A DNA stretch of 64,000 bases from Puerhibacterium puerhi. Lineage in GTDB: Bacteria; Actinomycetota; Actinomycetes; Actinomycetales; Cellulomonadaceae. The DNA is taken from NCBI RefSeq assembly GCF_009846865.1, contig NZ_WUWN01000006.1:62001-126000 (forward strand), given 5' to 3'. The position numbers and the translations under genes are program-made. The notes below the pieces were generated by a model. The model made no database searches. It saw only the letters and a list, made by a program, of their open reading frames with translations, and was not told the origin of the DNA. Numbering within the stretch: the first letter of the stretch is position 1; the number at the start of each line of letters is the position of its first letter. Below are positions 25,500 to 34,196 of this stretch, piece by piece.

Positions 25500-27532
25500 C
25501 GACGACGGACACGACCGCGACCGGCACCGAGGCGGAGGCCCGCCTCGTCGAGAACCGCGTCTACCCGCCGTCGGGCGCCTTCGCCGCCCAGGCGAACGTC
25601 GGGCCGGACGTCTACGCCCGCGCCGCGGCCGACCCGGTCGCCTTCTGGGAGGAGGCCGCCCGCCGCCTCGACTGGGCGCAGGAGTGGCACACCGCCCACG
25701 AGTGGGCACCGCCCGTGGTCGACCCGGCGACCGGCGAGCTCAGCGTGCCCGAGGCCCGCTGGTTCGTGGGCGGACGGCTCAACGTCGCGGTCAACTGCGT
25801 GGACCGGCACGTGGCCGCCGGCCGCGGCGCCAAGGTCGCCCTGCACTTCGAGGGCGAGCCCGGCGACCGCGTCAGCGTCACCTACGCCGACCTGCAGCGC
25901 CGCGTCGCCCAGGCCGCCCACGCCCTCACGGCGCTCGGCGTCGGGCCCGGCGACCGCGTGGTCGTCTACCTGCCGGTGCTGGTGGAGACCGTGGTGATCG
26001 CGCTGGCGTGCGCCCGCGTCGGCGCCGTCCACAGCCTGGTGTTCGGCGGCTTCTCCGCCGAGGCCGTGCGGTTCCGCCTCGAGGACACCGGGGCCAAGCT
26101 GCTGGTCACCACCGACGGCCAGTACCGCCGCGGCAAGGCCGTGGAGGTCAAGTCGGCCGCCGACGCCGCCGCCGCGGGCCTGGAGCACCTCGAGCACGTG
26201 CTCGTGCTGCGCCGCACCGGCGACGACACCCCGGACGTGCCGTGGACGCAGGGGCGCGACGTGTGGTGGCACGACGTCGTCGACACCCAGCCCGAGACCC
26301 ACGAGCCGGAGTTCTTCGACGCCGAGCACCCGCTGTTCGTCATCTACACCTCCGGCACCACCGGCAAGCCCAAGGGCCTGGTGCACACCAGCGGCGGCTA
26401 CCTGACGCACGCCAGCTGGGCGCACTGGGCGCACTTCGACGCCAAGCCGGACGACGTGCACTGGTGCACCGCCGACCTCGCGTGGGTCACCGCCCACACC
26501 TACGAGATCTACGGGCCGCTCTCGAACGGCCTGACCCAGGTCATCTACGAGGGCACCCCGGACACCCCGCACCGCGAGCGGCACCTGGAGATCATCGAGC
26601 GCTACGGCGTCACGGTGTACTACACGGCGCCCACCCTGATCCGCACGTTCATGACCTGGTTCGGCGACACGCTGCCCGCGGGCCACGACCTGTCGACGGT
26701 GCGGCTGCTGGGCACCGTCGGCGAGGCGATCAACCCCGAGGCGTGGGTGTGGTTCCGGCGGAACTTCGGGCGCGACGAGACCCCCGTCGTGGACACGTGG
26801 TGGCAGTCGGAGACCGGCGCCGCGATGATCGTGCCGCTGCCGGGCGTCACGCCGCTCAAGCCCGGCTCCGCCACCGTGGCGCTGCCCGGCGTCGACGTGG
26901 CCGTGGTGGACGACGACGGCGTGCCCGTGGGCCCCGGCCGCTCCGGCACGCTCGTGGTGCGCCGCCCGTGGCCGGGCATGGCCCGCACCGTGTGGGGGAA
27001 CCCGGAGCGCTACCGCGACTCGTACTGGGCCAAGTACGCCGGCAAGGGCGAGCACGGCGCGTACTACGTGGCCGGCGACGGCGCCACGGTGGACGACGAC
27101 GGCTACGTGTGGGTGCTGGGGCGCCTCGACGACGTCGTCAACGTCTCGGGGCACCGCCTGTCCACCATCGAGATCGAGTCCGCGCTCGTGGCCCACCCGG
27201 GCGTCGGGGAGGCCGGCGTCACCGGCGTCACCGACCCGGTGACCGGGCAGGCCGTGGCGGCGTTCGTCGTCCCCGCGCGCGAGCCCGCGCCGTCGGCCGA
27301 CGAGCTGCGCGCCCAGGTGGCGCGCGAGATCGGACCGGTCGCCAAGCCGCGGCACGTCGTCGTCGTGCCCGAGCTGCCCAAGACCCGCAGCGGCAAGATC
27401 CTGCGCCGCCTGCTCGCCCAGCTGTGGGATGGTCAGGAGCTGGGCGACACGACGTCGTTGCAGAACCCGTGGGCGGTGGACCAGGTCCGCCAGGCGGTCG
27501 CGGCCGCCCGCACCCCGAAGGAGAACCGATGA
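25496..27532 (+). CDS. acs: Acetyl-CoA synthetase (AMP-forming)
   Basis: This 678-aa enzyme has all the Acs hallmarks: the phosphate-binding loop YTSGTTGKPKGLVHT, the WWQSETG motif whose second Trp restricts the acyl pocket to acetate-sized acids, the hinge region YVAGDGATVDDDGYVWVLGR and the C-terminal PKTRSGKILRR, whose Lys is the usual acetylation switch. It converts acetate, CoA and ATP to acetyl-CoA. The ATG overlaps the permease stop and its own stop overlaps metY, so it belongs to the sulfur operon. MetY releases acetate, so this enzyme may recycle it (inference). Propionate is the alternative substrate. Confidence 0.87.
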   Translation: MTTTDTTATGTEAEARLVENRVYPPSGAFAAQANVGPDVYARAAADPVAFWEEAARRLDWAQEWHTAHEWAPPVVDPATGELSVPEARWFVGGRLNVAVNCVDRHVAAGRGAKVALHFEGEPGDRVSVTYADLQRRVAQAAHALTALGVGPGDRVVVYLPVLVETVVIALACARVGAVHSLVFGGFSAEAVRFRLEDTGAKLLVTTDGQYRRGKAVEVKSAADAAAAGLEHLEHVLVLRRTGDDTPDVPWTQGRDVWWHDVVDTQPETHEPEFFDAEHPLFVIYTSGTTGKPKGLVHTSGGYLTHASWAHWAHFDAKPDDVHWCTADLAWVTAHTYEIYGPLSNGLTQVIYEGTPDTPHRERHLEIIERYGVTVYYTAPTLIRTFMTWFGDTLPAGHDLSTVRLLGTVGEAINPEAWVWFRRNFGRDETPVVDTWWQSETGAAMIVPLPGVTPLKPGSATVALPGVDVAVVDDDGVPVGPGRSGTLVVRRPWPGMARTVWGNPERYRDSYWAKYAGKGEHGAYYVAGDGATVDDDGYVWVLGRLDDVVNVSGHRLSTIEIESALVAHPGVGEAGVTGVTDPVTGQAVAAFVVPAREPAPSADELRAQVAREIGPVAKPRHVVVVPELPKTRSGKILRRLLAQLWDGQELGDTTSLQNPWAVDQVRQAVAAARTPKENR

Positions 27533-28872
27533 GCGACCACCGCTTCGGGTTCCGCACGCGTGCGCTGCACGCCGGCGGCATCCCCGACGCCACCACCGGC
27601 GCGCGTGCCGTGCCGATCTACCAGACGACGTCGTTCGTGTTCGACGGCGCCGACGACGCCGCGAACCTGTTCGCGCTGCAGAAGTACGGCAACATCTACA
27701 GCCGCATCGGCAACCCCACCGTGGCCGCGCTCGAGGAGCGCATCGCCTCGCTCGAGGGCGGCATCGGCGCGGTGGCGACGGCGTCGGGCATGTCGGCGGA
27801 GTTCATCACCTTCGCCGCGCTGGTCGGCGCCGGCGACCACGTGGTCGCCTCGGCCCAGCTCTACGGCGGCACGGTGACCCAGCTCGACGTCACGCTGCGG
27901 CGCTTCGGCGTGGACACCACCTTCGTGGCCGGCACGGACGCGGCGGACTTCGCCGCGGCGATCCGGCCAGAGACAAAGGTGCTCTACACCGAGATGATCG
28001 GGAACCCCTCGGGCGACATCGCCGACCTGGAGGCGCTCGCCGAGGTGGCGCACTCCGCCGGCATCCCGCTCGTCGTCGACGCCACGCTCGCCACGCCGTA
28101 CCTGGTGCGGCCGATCGAGCACGGCGCGGACATCGTCATCCACTCGGTGACCAAGTTCCTCGGCGGGCACGGCACCACGCTCGGCGGCATCGTCGTCGAG
28201 TCCGGCCGGTTCGACTGGGGCAACGGCAAGTTCCCGCAGATGACCGAGCCGGTGCCGAGCTACGGCGGCATCCGGTGGTGGGCCAACTTCGGCGAGTACG
28301 GGTTCCTCACCAAGCTGCGCTCGGAGCAGCTGCGGGACATCGGCCCCGCGCTCTCGCCGCAGTCGGCGTTCCAGCTGCTGCAGGGCGTCGAGACGTTGCC
28401 GCAGCGCCTCGACGCGCACCTGGCGAACGCCCGGACGGTGGCGGAGTGGCTCGACGCCGACCCGCGCGTGGCCTACGTGACCTACGCCGGCCTGCCGACG
28501 CACCGCCACCACGAGCGGGCGAAGAAGTACCTGCCGCTCGGCCCCGGCTCGGTGTTCGCGTTCGGGGTCAAGCCCTCGTCCGCCGCCGCCGACGACGGCG
28601 AGGGGCAGGCTGCCGCGGACGCCGCGCGCGACGCCGGCCGGGCGTTCATCGAGTCGCTGCAGCTCGCCTCGCACCTGGCGAACATCGGCGACGCCCGCAC
28701 GCTGGTGATCCACCCGGCCTCGACCACGCACCAGCAGCTCACGCCCGCCCAGCTCGAGGCCGCCGGCGTGCCGGCCGACCTCATCCGCATCTCGGTGGGC
28801 CTGGAGGACGTCGAGGACATCATCTGGGACCTGGACCAGGCCCTGACCAAGGCGACGGGGGAGACGCGATGA
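27529..28872 (+). CDS. metY: O-acetylhomoserine sulfhydrylase (MetY-like)
   Basis: This is a 447-aa Cys/Met-metabolism PLP enzyme. The PLP Lys lies in IHSVTKFLGGHGTTLGG, and other family signatures are YSRIGNPTVAALEERIASLEGG-like and PLVVDATLATPYL regions. The length and the insertion relative to MetB/MetC match MetY, which makes homocysteine and acetate from O-acetylhomoserine and sulfide. It is overlapped at both ends by its operon neighbours. It is the step that fixes the sulfur brought in by the upstream ABC transporter, after desulfonation by an enzyme not encoded here. Confidence 0.88.
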   Translation: MSDHRFGFRTRALHAGGIPDATTGARAVPIYQTTSFVFDGADDAANLFALQKYGNIYSRIGNPTVAALEERIASLEGGIGAVATASGMSAEFITFAALVGAGDHVVASAQLYGGTVTQLDVTLRRFGVDTTFVAGTDAADFAAAIRPETKVLYTEMIGNPSGDIADLEALAEVAHSAGIPLVVDATLATPYLVRPIEHGADIVIHSVTKFLGGHGTTLGGIVVESGRFDWGNGKFPQMTEPVPSYGGIRWWANFGEYGFLTKLRSEQLRDIGPALSPQSAFQLLQGVETLPQRLDAHLANARTVAEWLDADPRVAYVTYAGLPTHRHHERAKKYLPLGPGSVFAFGVKPSSAAADDGEGQAAADAARDAGRAFIESLQLASHLANIGDARTLVIHPASTTHQQLTPAQLEAAGVPADLIRISVGLEDVEDIIWDLDQALTKATGETR

Positions 28873-29453
28873 GCACGACCGACGCTCTCGACGGCGCGGC
28901 GTGCGCGCTGCCCGGCGCCGCGGCTCCCGCCGGGGCGGGGACGGCGGCGGCACCGGCCGGCGACGGCGCGGCGGTCCGCACGTGGCAGGGCCCCAGCGCG
29001 CCGGAGCGCCTGGCGATCCTGCGTGCGACGCGGAGCATCGCCATCGTCGGCGCCAGCGACAACCCGGCGCGGGCCAGCTACTTCGTGGCCACGTACCTGC
29101 TGTCGAGCTCGCCGTACGACGTCTACTTCGTCAACCCGCGGGCCGAGTCGATCCTCGGCCGGCCGGTCTACAAGTCGCTCGCGGACCTGCCCGTGGTGCC
29201 CGACCTCGTCGACGTGTTCCGCAAGCACGACGACCTGCCGGGCGTGGCGCGCGAGGTCGTCGAGGTCGGGGCGAGGACCCTGTGGCTGCAGCTGGGCTCC
29301 TGGAACGAGGAGGCCGCCGCGATCGCCGAGGCCGCCGGCCTGGACGTGGTCATGGACCGCTGCGTGAAGATCGAGCACGCCCGCTTCCACGGCGGGCTGC
29401 ACCTGGCCGGGTTCGACACCGGCGTCATCAGCAGCCGCCGCGGCCCGGGCTGA
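28869..29453 (+). CDS. CoA-binding protein, YccU-like
   Basis: This 194-aa cytosolic protein has an Ala/Gly-rich N-terminal extension of about 35 residues and one Rossmann CoA-binding domain (TRSIAIVGASDNPARASYFV, VYFVNPRAESILGRPVYKSL). It ends with a conserved MDRCVKIEHARF motif whose Cys may form a mixed disulfide with CoA. It is often found beside metY in actinobacteria, and here it is the last gene of the operon, translationally coupled to it. Its function is uncertain. Confidence 0.83.
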   Translation: MSTTDALDGAACALPGAAAPAGAGTAAAPAGDGAAVRTWQGPSAPERLAILRATRSIAIVGASDNPARASYFVATYLLSSSPYDVYFVNPRAESILGRPVYKSLADLPVVPDLVDVFRKHDDLPGVAREVVEVGARTLWLQLGSWNEEAAAIAEAAGLDVVMDRCVKIEHARFHGGLHLAGFDTGVISSRRGPG

Positions 29454-29480
29454 CGCCCGCCGAGACCGCCGAGACACCGA

Positions 29481-29544
29481 CGCCGAGACCCGGATTCTCG
29501 GGCGGATCCCGCACGGGATCCGCCCGAGAATCCGGGTCTCGGCG
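29481..29544. terminator. 31-bp perfect hairpin between convergent genes
   Basis: The arms at 29481-29511 and 29514-29544 are perfectly complementary with only CA between them. The element opens CGCCGAGACCCGGATTCTCG and closes with its complement. Two extra GCCGAGAC copies precede it (29459 and 29468). It lies between the convergent CoA-binding and VOC genes and shares its terminal CGCCGAGACC with the 17974-18037 palindrome. Confidence 0.75.
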
Positions 29545-29559
29545 CGCGGGCGCGCCGCG

Positions 29560-30339
29560 TCAGCGGCAGAGGCAGAAGGGGTGGTTCGCCGGGTCGGCGA
29601 AGACCCGGAAGCCCTCGCCCCCGCCGGGCAGCCGCCGGGCGCCCAGGGCGAGCACCGCCGCCTCCGCGGCGTCGAGGTCGCCGTCCGGCACGCGCAGGTC
29701 GAGGTGGCCCTGCTGCGGGCGCGACGGGTCCGGCCAGTCGGGCGCCTGGTAGCCGTCGACGTGCTGGAACATCACCGCCTTGCCGCCGCCGAGCATGGCG
29801 CCCTCCTCCCCTTCGTAGGCGATCGGGTCGCCCAGCACGTTCGCCCAGAACCGGGCGGCCGCGCTCGCGTCGTCGACGTCGAACGACATGCCCCACACCG
29901 CCGTCGTCGCCACCTCGGCGGACTCGACCAGGTCGAACGTGTGCCCGGCGGGGTCCGCGAGGGTGTTCCACGTGGCGTTCTCGCGCAGCAGCCGGGCGCC
30001 GGCCGCCACCGCCTCCTGGGTGGCCGCCGCGACGTCCGGCACGCGCAGGTCGATGTGCAGCTGCTGCGGGTGCTCCTGGCCGGGCCACTGCGGCGGCACC
30101 AGGTCGGGCGCGAGCTGGAACGCGAGCTGCCAGCCGTCCGGGGTGCGCAGCTCGTACCAGTCGTCGTCGGTCGCGGTGATCTCCCCGCCCGTGAGCCGCG
30201 CCCAGAACGCCGCGTCCCGCTGCATGTCGGGCGTGTCCAGGACGACGGTGTCCAGCCGTGCGATGCCGACGGTGGGCGCGCCCGGCGCCTCGGCGTCGGC
30301 GCCCGACCCGCTCGTGCCGGTGCTCGTGGTCTCGCTCAT
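29560..30339 (-). CDS. VOC-family protein with two glyoxalase-like domains
   Basis: This 259-aa protein consists of two tandem vicinal-oxygen-chelate domains, at about residues 28-140 (LDTVVLDTPDMQRDAAFWAR to the LADPAGHTFDLVE end) and 145-255 (FDVDDASAAARFWANVLGD to FADPANHPFCLC). The repeated HxDLRVPD strand is visible in both (HIDLRVPD, HLDLRVPD). Members include glyoxalases, dioxygenases and drug-binding proteins, so the reaction is open. GGAGGAACC precedes the ATG. Confidence 0.82.
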   Translation of the reverse strand: MSETTSTGTSGSGADAEAPGAPTVGIARLDTVVLDTPDMQRDAAFWARLTGGEITATDDDWYELRTPDGWQLAFQLAPDLVPPQWPGQEHPQQLHIDLRVPDVAAATQEAVAAGARLLRENATWNTLADPAGHTFDLVESAEVATTAVWGMSFDVDDASAAARFWANVLGDPIAYEGEEGAMLGGGKAVMFQHVDGYQAPDWPDPSRPQQGHLDLRVPDGDLDAAEAAVLALGARRLPGGGEGFRVFADPANHPFCLCR

Positions 30340-30627
30340 CGAGGTTCCTCCCGCTCGCTGTGCTCGTGCCGCTTCGGCCGGGCGGACGGCGTCCGGCGCC
30401 CGTGCCGAGGACAAGCCTCTCGCGCCCTGCCGACACCTGTCGCGCCGAGGCCCGCACGCCCCTGACCTCGCGGCTTCGGTGCCCGTCGAATTGTGAGCGA
30501 GCAGCCCCGGGGCCATGGTCGATGGCAGGTCACGAAGCGGCCGACCGGGAGGGCAGCGTCCCGCAGGTCGTGCTGCCCGCCCGGAACCAGCGCCCGCGAA
30601 GCCCGCGGGCTGACCCGGAGGGATCAC
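30340..30627. other. Divergent intergenic region
   Basis: This 288-bp gap separates the VOC gene (leftward) from the envelope operon (rightward). It is less uniformly GC-rich around 30488-30496 (GAATTGTGA). I see no convincing ORF or hairpin. The promoters of both units must lie here. Confidence 0.3.
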
Positions 30628-31608
30628 ATGAGCGAGACCGATTTCCCGCGCACGGGCGGCACGCCGTCCGGTCCGGGTGGGCAGCCGCCGAGCTACCCGC
30701 CGAGCACGCCGACGACGCCCGAGACCGCGCCGTCGTCCGCCTCCTACGGCACCACGGCCGGCGCACCCGGCGGTATGCCGGGCGGCGGCACGCCCGGCTC
30801 GGAGAGCGCCGGGTCCGACAGCGGCGTCAAGGAGCGCGTCTCCGGGGCCGCGTCCCAGGCCGGCGAGGCCGGCAAGGAGGTCGCCCAGGAGGCCAAGGAG
30901 CGCGCCGGCGAGGTCGCGCAGCAGGCCAAGGAGAAGGCCGGTGACGTCGCGCACGAGGCGACGCAACGCGCGCGCAGCCTGGTGGACCAGGCCCGCACCG
31001 AGGTCACCGAGCAGGCGTCCACGCAGCAGCAGCGGCTGGCCGGGACGATCCGCCAGATCGGGTCCGAGCTGGGGCAGATGGGCAGCGCCGTGGACGACCC
31101 GGGCTACGCCACCGACCTGGTGCAGCGCGGCTCGGACGTGGCGGGCCGCGTCGCCGACTGGTTCGAGCAGCGCGAGCCGGGCGACGTCGTGCGGGAGGTC
31201 CAGGACTTCGCGCGCCGGCGCCCGGGCGTCTTCCTCGCCGTCGCCGCCGGCGCCGGCCTCGTCGTCGGGCGCCTGCTGCGCGGCGCCAAGGACGCCGGCG
31301 GCACCTCGTCGTCGGGCGGGTCCGCCACGGGCGGCCAGCACACGGCGCAGTACGCCGGTCAGCACTCGGCCGGCACGGCCGCGGGCGACCCCACCGCGGG
31401 CCTGACCCCGACCGCGGGCACCGGCACGCCGACCGGCGCGACCTACGGCACGTCGACGAGCACCACGGCCGGCGCGCCGGGCGGCTCGGGCACGTTCGGC
31501 GGTGCCGGCTACGGCACGTCGGGCGGCACCGGCACCACCGGCGGGTCCGGCGCCGGGAGCGTCGGCAACCCCAGCACGGGAGGCGGTGGCTATGTCCCTG
31601 GGACCTGA
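30628..31608 (+). CDS. LEA-like/amphipathic-repeat membrane protein
   Basis: This 326-aa protein has a Pro/Gly/Thr-rich N terminus and then, at about residues 65-135, a helical region of 11-residue-like repeats (EVAQEAKERAGEVAQQAKEK) as in late-embryogenesis-abundant or apolipoprotein-like proteins. One hydrophobic segment follows (RRPGVFLAVAAGAGLVVGRL), then a long Gly/Ser/Thr-rich tail. GGAGGG precedes the ATG. It overlaps the Holin-X gene by 17 nt. Such genes travel with Holin-X and DUF3618 in actinobacteria and are thought to act at the membrane under stress. Confidence 0.75.
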   Translation: MSETDFPRTGGTPSGPGGQPPSYPPSTPTTPETAPSSASYGTTAGAPGGMPGGGTPGSESAGSDSGVKERVSGAASQAGEAGKEVAQEAKERAGEVAQQAKEKAGDVAHEATQRARSLVDQARTEVTEQASTQQQRLAGTIRQIGSELGQMGSAVDDPGYATDLVQRGSDVAGRVADWFEQREPGDVVREVQDFARRRPGVFLAVAAGAGLVVGRLLRGAKDAGGTSSSGGSATGGQHTAQYAGQHSAGTAAGDPTAGLTPTAGTGTPTGATYGTSTSTTAGAPGGSGTFGGAGYGTSGGTGTTGGSGAGSVGNPSTGGGGYVPGT

Positions 31609-32149
31609 GACGCCGCGCACCGGCCCGGCCCACGCGGCCGTCCCCGACACCGGCCCCGCCCCCGCCGCGGGCGGCCCGATGCCGGGCGCGGGCGTCCCGG
31701 GCACGCCGGCCGCCGGCGCGGCGACGCCGCCGGGTGGCGTCGCGGCGGGCCGCCACGGCGACCCCGAGGGGCTGAGCATCGGCGAGCTGTTCGCCGAGGT
31801 GAGCCGCGACCTGTCGACCCTGATCCGTCAGGAGATCGAGCTGGCCAAGGCGGAGACCACCGCCTCGGCCAAGCGGGCGGGCAAGGGTGCCGGGCTGCTC
31901 GGCGGCGCCGGGTACGCCGGCCACCTGACGGTCCTGTTCCTCTCGATCGCCCTGTGGTGGGGCCTCGGCGCCCTGGTGAACCGCGGCTGGTCCGCGGTGA
32001 TCGTCGCGGTGATCTGGGGGATCGTCGCCGCGGTCCTCGCCGCGCGGGGCCGCAAGGAGCTCAAGCAGACCCCCGGTCTGGAGGAGACCACCGACTCCCT
32101 CAAGAAGATTCCGAACGCACTCCAGGGACACGAGGAGAAGAACCGATGA
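31592..32149 (+). CDS. Phage-holin-like (Holin-X/DUF1469) membrane protein
   Basis: This 185-aa protein has a Pro/Gly/Ala-rich N terminus, then the family core: SIGELFAEVSRDLSTLIRQE followed by IELAKAETTASAKR, and two membrane helices (HLTVLFLSIALWWGLGALV and AVIVAVIWGIVAAVLAARG). Despite the name, these chromosomal proteins are not phage lysis proteins. The gene overlaps its neighbours on both sides (17 nt and ATGA), so it is in one operon with the LEA-like and DUF3618 genes. Confidence 0.83.
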   Translation: MSLGPETPRTGPAHAAVPDTGPAPAAGGPMPGAGVPGTPAAGAATPPGGVAAGRHGDPEGLSIGELFAEVSRDLSTLIRQEIELAKAETTASAKRAGKGAGLLGGAGYAGHLTVLFLSIALWWGLGALVNRGWSAVIVAVIWGIVAAVLAARGRKELKQTPGLEETTDSLKKIPNALQGHEEKNR

Positions 32150-32814
32150 GCACCGACCCGGAGCAGATCCGCGCCGACATCGAGCGGACGCGCTACGAGC
32201 TGAGCCGCGACGTCGACACGCTGGGCGACCGCGTGCGCCCGGGATCGGTGGCGCGCCGGCAGACCGACAAGGTCAAGGGCGGCATGTACCGGCTGCGCGA
32301 GCGGGTGATGGGCACCGCCCAGGACACCACCCACTCGGCCGTGGACAGCGTGCGCGGGACGGCGTCGTCGGCGGCCGACAGCGTGCGCGGGACGGCGTCG
32401 TCCGCCGCCGACAGCGTGCGCGACACCGCCGGCAGCGTGACCGACGCCGTGCAGAGCGCGCCGCAGACGGTGCGCGCCCAGGCGCAGGGCAACCCGCTGG
32501 CGGCGGGGCTCGTGGCGTTCGGCCTCGGCCTCATCGCGGCCTCGCTCGTGCCGGCCAGCCAGAAGGAGGCCGAGGTGGCGCAGCGCGCCAAGGAGGCTGC
32601 GGCGCCGCTCGTCGACGAGGTCAAGGAGGCCGCCAGCGGCGTGGCCGAGAACCTGCGCGAGCCCGTGCAGGAGAACGTCCAGGGCCTGCGCGAGTCGGCC
32701 ATGGAGGCCGTCGACGACGTCAAGCAGCAGGGCACGCAGGCCGCGAGCGACGTGAAGGAGCACGGCCAGCAGGCCGCCGGCGACGTCAAGGACCAGGCCG
32801 CCGGGAACTCCTGA
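32146..32814 (+). CDS. DUF3618 membrane protein with 11-residue repeats
   Basis: This 222-aa protein begins with the DUF3618 motif (EQIRADIERTRYELSRDVDTL). It continues with nearly identical 11-residue repeats (DSVRGTASSAA, twice plus a partial copy), one hydrophobic segment (PLAAGLVAFGLGLIAASLVP) and a long amphipathic, charged tail rich in VKEH/VKQQ. The repeats resemble LEA motifs that protect membranes or proteins from desiccation. The start overlaps the Holin-X stop. Confidence 0.8.
   Translation: MSTDPEQIRADIERTRYELSRDVDTLGDRVRPGSVARRQTDKVKGGMYRLRERVMGTAQDTTHSAVDSVRGTASSAADSVRGTASSAADSVRDTAGSVTDAVQSAPQTVRAQAQGNPLAAGLVAFGLGLIAASLVPASQKEAEVAQRAKEAAAPLVDEVKEAASGVAENLREPVQENVQGLRESAMEAVDDVKQQGTQAASDVKEHGQQAAGDVKDQAAGNS
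32344..32418 (+). repeat. 33-bp tandem repeat in the DUF3618 gene
   Basis: Two near-identical 33-bp units (32344-32376, 32377-32409) begin GACAGCGTGCGCGGGACGGC, followed by the first bases of a third. They encode the 11-residue repeat. Confidence 0.75.
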
Positions 32815-32830
32815 CCCACCCGACGACGGC

Positions 32831-32871
32831 GCCCGGACGCCGGCCGGCACCTCGCCGGCCGGCGTCCGGGC
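32831..32871 (+). terminator. Hairpin terminator after the envelope operon
   Basis: A perfect 18-bp stem (GCCCGGACGCCGGCCGGC at 32831-32848, complement at 32854-32871) closes a 5-nt loop, ACCTC. Confidence 0.75.
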
Positions 32872-32963
32872 GGCTCCGTCAGCGCCGTCGACGCCCTCCC
32901 TCCACGCCGCCCGGCGGCCCGTCGCCGTCGACCACCCCGTCACCGATCCCCAGGAGGCATCCC

Positions 32964-34121
32964 GTGTCCGACACCGCGAGCGCGGGCGAGCGCGCCGGAG
33001 CGCCGTCGCCCGACGACCCCCGCAAGCCCGACTCGCCGGACGACCTGTCGAAGCCGTCGTGGAAGTACGCGCTGAAGACGACGGTGCGCGAGTTCTCGCG
33101 CGACCAGTGCCTGGACCTCGCCGCCGCCCTGACCTACTACGCGACGATGGCGGCCGCACCCGCGCTGCTGGCGCTCGTGTCCGTGCTGGGCCTGGTGGGC
33201 AACGGCGAGCGGATGGTCGAGCAGATGCTGGACACGCTCGGGGGAGTGCTGCCCGAGGACGTCCTGCGGATCGTCGAGCCGCTCGTGAGCAACGCCGCCG
33301 GCGGCGGCGGCCGCGCCGGCTTCACCCTGGTCATCGGTGTCGTGCTGGCCCTGTGGTCGGCGTCCGGCTACGTCGGCGCGTTCGGCCGGGCGATGAACCG
33401 GGTGTACGAGATCGACGAAGGGCGCCCGGTCTGGAAGCTGCGCCCCGTCCTGCTGCTGGTGACGCTCGTGGCCATCGTCATCGCGGCGGTCGTGGTCGTC
33501 GCGATGGTGCTGTCCGGGTCGCTGGCCCGGGCGGTCGGCGACGCCGTCGGGCTGGGCGACACCGCCGTGACGGTGTGGAACATCGCCAAGTGGCCGGTCA
33601 TCCTCGTCCTCGTGGTGATCCTCGTGGCCCTGCTGTACCACGCCACCCCGAACGTGCGGCAGCCGAAGTTCCGCTGGGTCAGCCTCGGCGCCGTCGTCGC
33701 GATCGTGGTGTGGATCCTCGCCTCGGCCGGGTTCGGGTTCTACGTCGCGAGGTTCGGCAACTACGACGCCACGTACGGCACGCTCGGCGGGATCATCGTG
33801 TTCCTGCTGTGGCTGTGGATCACCAACCTCGCGCTGCTGTTCGGGGCCGAGCTCGACGCCGAGATCGAGCGCGGCCGCGAGCTGCAGGGCGGCATCCCCG
33901 CCGAGGAGACCGTGCAGCTGCCGCCGCGGGACACCCGCGCGAGCGACAAGCGCGAGGCCAAGCGCGAGGCCGACATCGAGCGGGGCCGCGAGCTGCGGAT
34001 GGCCGCCCAGCGGGCCGGCCGCGGCCCGGACGAGGACGCCGTCCTCCGCGACGGCGCCCACGACGGCGCCCAGGACGGCGGCCAGGACGGCGCCCACGAC
34101 GGCCGGCACCGCGCGGACTGA
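32964..34121 (+). CDS. YihY/BrkB-family inner-membrane protein
   Basis: This 385-aa protein has six predicted membrane helices and the family signatures DLAAALTYYATMAAAPALLAL and YDATYGTLGGIIVFLLWLWITNLALLFGAELDAE. Relatives (YihY, formerly called BrkB or RNase BN) have an uncertain role, possibly as lipid or solute transporters. The C terminus is a charged tail ending in DGA/DGG/DGR repeats. CAGGAGG precedes the GTG. It follows the stress-envelope operon but lies behind a strong terminator, so it is probably transcribed separately. Confidence 0.83.
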   Translation: MSDTASAGERAGAPSPDDPRKPDSPDDLSKPSWKYALKTTVREFSRDQCLDLAAALTYYATMAAAPALLALVSVLGLVGNGERMVEQMLDTLGGVLPEDVLRIVEPLVSNAAGGGGRAGFTLVIGVVLALWSASGYVGAFGRAMNRVYEIDEGRPVWKLRPVLLLVTLVAIVIAAVVVVAMVLSGSLARAVGDAVGLGDTAVTVWNIAKWPVILVLVVILVALLYHATPNVRQPKFRWVSLGAVVAIVVWILASAGFGFYVARFGNYDATYGTLGGIIVFLLWLWITNLALLFGAELDAEIERGRELQGGIPAEETVQLPPRDTRASDKREAKREADIERGRELRMAAQRAGRGPDEDAVLRDGAHDGAQDGGQDGAHDGRHRAD

Positions 34122-34139
34122 CGCTCGCGCGCACCCTGC

Positions 34140-34180
34140 GCCGTCGGGCGCCCCGTCCGCCGGGCGGGGCGCCCGACGGC
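34140..34180. terminator. Bidirectional hairpin terminator
   Basis: A perfect 16-bp stem (34140-34155 with 34165-34180, core CCGTCGGGCGCCCCG) has a 9-nt loop. It lies in the 75-bp gap between the convergent YihY and LuxR-type genes. Confidence 0.75.
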
Positions 34181-34196
34181 CGTCCGGCCCCTGCGG

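Noticed and set aside
31592-32149. Holin-family gene as a sign of prophage
   Set aside because: No capsid, tail, terminase or integrase genes are nearby, and the Holin-X/DUF3618 cluster is a normal chromosomal feature of actinobacteria.
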